Source of the DNA: Candidatus Roizmanbacteria bacterium
GTDB lineage: Bacteria > Patescibacteriota > Microgenomatia > UBA1406 > GWC2-37-13
Length of the DNA stretch: 7,131 nucleotides
Direction of reading: 5' to 3'
Assembly (NCBI GenBank): GCA_016206365.1
Contig: JACQRR010000157.1
Location: forward strand, 1-7,131
Shown: piece by piece, positions 6,278 to 7,131 of the stretch
Layout: each line of letters opens with the position of its first letter
How positions within the stretch are numbered: the first letter of the stretch is position 1
Translations under genes and position numbers: made by a program
Notes under the pieces: generated by a model
Databases searched by the model: none
Told to the model about the DNA's origin: nothing
Seen by the model: only the letters and a program-made list of their open reading frames with translations

Positions 6278-6304
6278 ATTATACAAATCTCTAACAGAGA
6301 TCAA
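6278..6304 (-). promoter_or_regulatory. Promoter of the cohesin/dockerin operon with a palindrome in its spacer
   Basis: On the minus strand a -35-like TTGATC (6304-6299), a short 15-base spacer and a perfect -10 TATAAT (6283-6278) lie ahead of the ATG at 6266. Eleven bases separate the -10 from the start codon, giving a leader of about five bases. An AGGA lies four bases before the ATG, at the predicted 5' end. The spacer contains an ATCTCT/AGAGAT inverted repeat (6287-6301) that overlaps the -35 box and could be an operator. Confidence 0.5.
6287..6301. promoter_or_regulatory. Candidate operator ATCTCT-AAC-AGAGAT
   Basis: A perfect inverted repeat with six-base arms and a three-base centre lies between the -10 and -35 elements of the cohesin/dockerin promoter. 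A dimeric repressor bound here would block polymerase. No regulator can be assigned; the TrpR-like protein encoded at the right edge is one candidate by proximity only. Confidence 0.35.
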
Positions 6305-6517
6305 CGAGTCGGGCAAATTGAACAATTCAGACTCATTGCATTGTAAGCTAATGACCCTATGGCGCCTTCTCTTTTAAATCAAGTATCGATTAGAAGATAA
6401 AAAAAGATTAAACGAAATTGAAAGGAAAGCTAAAAAAACTTGAGTTGCTATCTTCCTGTCTCATCTTTAAAACTTTATCTGAATAATTATCATATAGATT
6501 AAATATTGATTTTGCAC

Positions 6518-6552
6518 TTTTACCAGACTTTTTTATCAGACTTTTATCAGAT
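6518..6552. repeat. Three short direct repeats TTTTAYCAGAY
   Basis: The units TTTTACCAGAC (6518-6528), TTTTATCAGAC (6531-6541) and TTTTATCAGAT (6542-6552) start 13 and 11 bases apart, close to one helical turn. They could be clustered protein-binding sites on one face of the DNA. They are too short and too close together to be a CRISPR array. Confidence 0.55.
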
Positions 6553-6570
6553 TATGCTGTTTCATTATTT

Positions 6571-6596
6571 GTTACAATTAATTGATTAATTGTAAC
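6571..6596. repeat. Perfect inverted repeat with 12-base arms
   Basis: GTTACAATTAAT (6571-6582) is followed by TG and its exact reverse complement ATTAATTGTAAC (6585-6596). One more T-A pair extends the arms on the outside. The two-base centre makes it better suited as a dimer-binding operator or cruciform than as an RNA hairpin. It lies between the TrpR-like gene and the cohesin operon, about 300 bases upstream of the cohesin start codon. Confidence 0.7.
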
Positions 6597-6659
6597 AGAA
6601 TTCGACTAGATTAGTTATAATCCCATTACATCGTAAGATTTCACACTTCTTGACACAGA

Positions 6660-6802
6660 TGTCATTCTGAGCCAAAGGCGAAGAATCTAGCGAAGACAGG
6701 TGCAATACTGTACCTGTCGAGGCGTAATATTACTCCCGCCAAAGGCGGGATAGATCCTTCACGGAGTTTACACTGAGCTTGTCGAATGTGTTCAGGATGG
6801 CA
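6660..6802. repeat. Composite palindromic interspersed repeat, copy 2
   Basis: This copy begins TGTCATTCTGAG (6660-6671) and ends CAGGATGGCA (6793-6802), with GAAGAATCTA (6680-6689) and TAGATCCTTC (6751-6760) as the inner parts of the arms. Two internal hairpins sit side by side: GACAGGT/ACCTGTC (6695-6701 with 6712-6718) and TCCCGCC/GGCGGGA (6734-6740 with 6744-6750). The plan of outer arms plus two internal hairpins is the same as in copy 1, but the internal hairpin sequences are unrelated. Near-identical 11-base words flank it (6650-6660 and 6813-6823). Confidence 0.75.
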
Positions 6803-6865
6803 ATGAACCACTTTGATACAGATTTGTCAAAGATCCTGAAATTTTACATTACATCAATTAAATTG

Positions 6866-7131
6866 TTAACCTAAAACTTCCCTTTCCCTTTTTCTCTTCT
6901 TATGCTCCCACTTAAGTTGATGGTGACCTATTTTTAATCCCGGTTGAATAAATAATTCTGCAAATAAATCTTCCAGAAAACCCAACGCTTTCTCTTTTAG
7001 CAACATATTTTTAATAATCTCTACCAATTTTGTCTGTCTTTTATGAAACAGTAATCCGTATGTCACAACTGTTGCAGGAGAAACTTTTAGCGTATCTGCT
7101 ATAGTTCGATAGTCTAACCCCTTTATAAGTA
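6866..7131 (-). CDS. TrpR/YerC-like DNA-binding regulator, 3' part only
   Basis: The frame is open from the right edge of the window to TAA at 6868-6866, giving 87 visible residues; the start lies outside. The visible part begins LIKGLDYRTIADTLKVSPATV, which matches the helix-turn-helix of the TrpR-like YerC/YecD family, where a G-x-(S/D)-Y-x-x-I segment precedes a recognition helix with S-x-A-T-(I/V). It is followed by KNMLLKEKALGFLEDLFAELF, a helical segment, and a very basic tail (KWEHKKRKREREVLG). The family normally has an SRxSRWL-type ending to the recognition helix; here it reads VTYGLLFHK, which is divergent. A GTG at 7066 could be mistaken for the start, but that would discard the helix-turn-helix. 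Whether it responds to tryptophan cannot be told from this part. Confidence 0.75.
   Translation of the reverse strand, partial: LIKGLDYRTIADTLKVSPATVVTYGLLFHKRQTKLVEIIKNMLLKEKALGFLEDLFAELFIQPGLKIGHHQLKWEHKKRKREREVLG

Larger units (their letters stand above)
6305..6659. other. AT-rich intergenic region without a supported gene
   Basis: I read both strands for short ORFs and found none longer than about 18 codons. The stretch holds the three direct repeats at 6518-6552 and the long inverted repeat at 6571-6596. A plus-strand TATAAT (6616-6621) has no well-spaced -35 box and no following gene. No tRNA-like fold or clear terminator was seen. Confidence 0.55.

Noticed and set aside
6518..6552. 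CRISPR array
   Set aside because: The repeat units are only 11 bases and have almost no spacers.
6616..6621. Plus-strand promoter (TATAAT) driving a small RNA through the repeat element
   Set aside because: The only -35-like hexamer (TTGTAA, 6590-6595) is 20 bases away, too far, and no gene or terminator follows.
6811..6832. Terminator of the TrpR-like gene (CTTTGA/TCAAAG)
   Set aside because: Six-pair stem with a ten-base loop and no U-run on the minus strand.
6866..7066. TrpR-like gene starting at GTG 7066
   Set aside because: The frame is open to the window edge and the residues before this GTG form the helix-turn-helix, so the gene must start outside the window.

Overview
The window looks like an AT-rich chromosomal segment of a Candidate Phyla Radiation (Patescibacteria) bacterium, most likely of the Microgenomates type. 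This rests on inference from several traits: a partial TrpR/YerC-like regulator, a membrane-anchored cohesin-like protein paired with a secreted dockerin protein, repeated Cys...Cys units on a membrane protein, short promoters lying only a few bases before start codons with almost no Shine-Dalgarno sequences, and interspersed GTCATYCTGA palindromic elements. The standard bacterial code fits: the long frames contain no internal TGA, and TGA serves as a stop. No rRNA, tRNA, transposase or CRISPR array is visible.

Layout. Positions 1-107 hold a composite palindromic repeat. A plus-strand gene (164-1870) encodes a single-pass membrane protein with six Cys-pair units followed by a PQQ-like beta-propeller. 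A convergent intergenic stretch (1871-2170) contains a short perfect palindrome, a possible 40-residue membrane ORF on the minus strand and a weak hairpin. The rest of the genes read leftwards. In transcription order they are: a cohesin-like membrane protein (6266-5688); a dockerin protein with a C-terminal domain carrying an HDFGHRAE motif (5691-4060, overlapping the previous gene by 4 bases); an 84-residue unknown protein (4035-3781); a 394-residue protein with an RNA polymerase alpha-CTD-like helix-hairpin-helix (3768-2584); and a lipoprotein (2530-2171). Positions 6305-6865 are non-coding and rich in structure: three short direct repeats, a long perfect inverted repeat, and a second copy of the composite palindromic element. 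The window ends inside the 3' part of a TrpR-like regulator (minus strand, 7131-6866).

How the genes may work together. The cohesin-like and dockerin genes form a translationally coupled pair and could be a surface anchor and its docked exoprotein; this is inference from domain resemblance and gene order. The 84- and 394-codon frames lie in the same reading frame, separated by one TGA and four codons, so they may be one interrupted or read-through gene. The most original points are this in-frame TGA, the alpha-CTD-like domain in an otherwise unknown protein, the coupled cohesin/dockerin pair with a peptidase-like but non-canonical motif, the apparent leaderless promoters, and the palindromes between 6287 and 6802.
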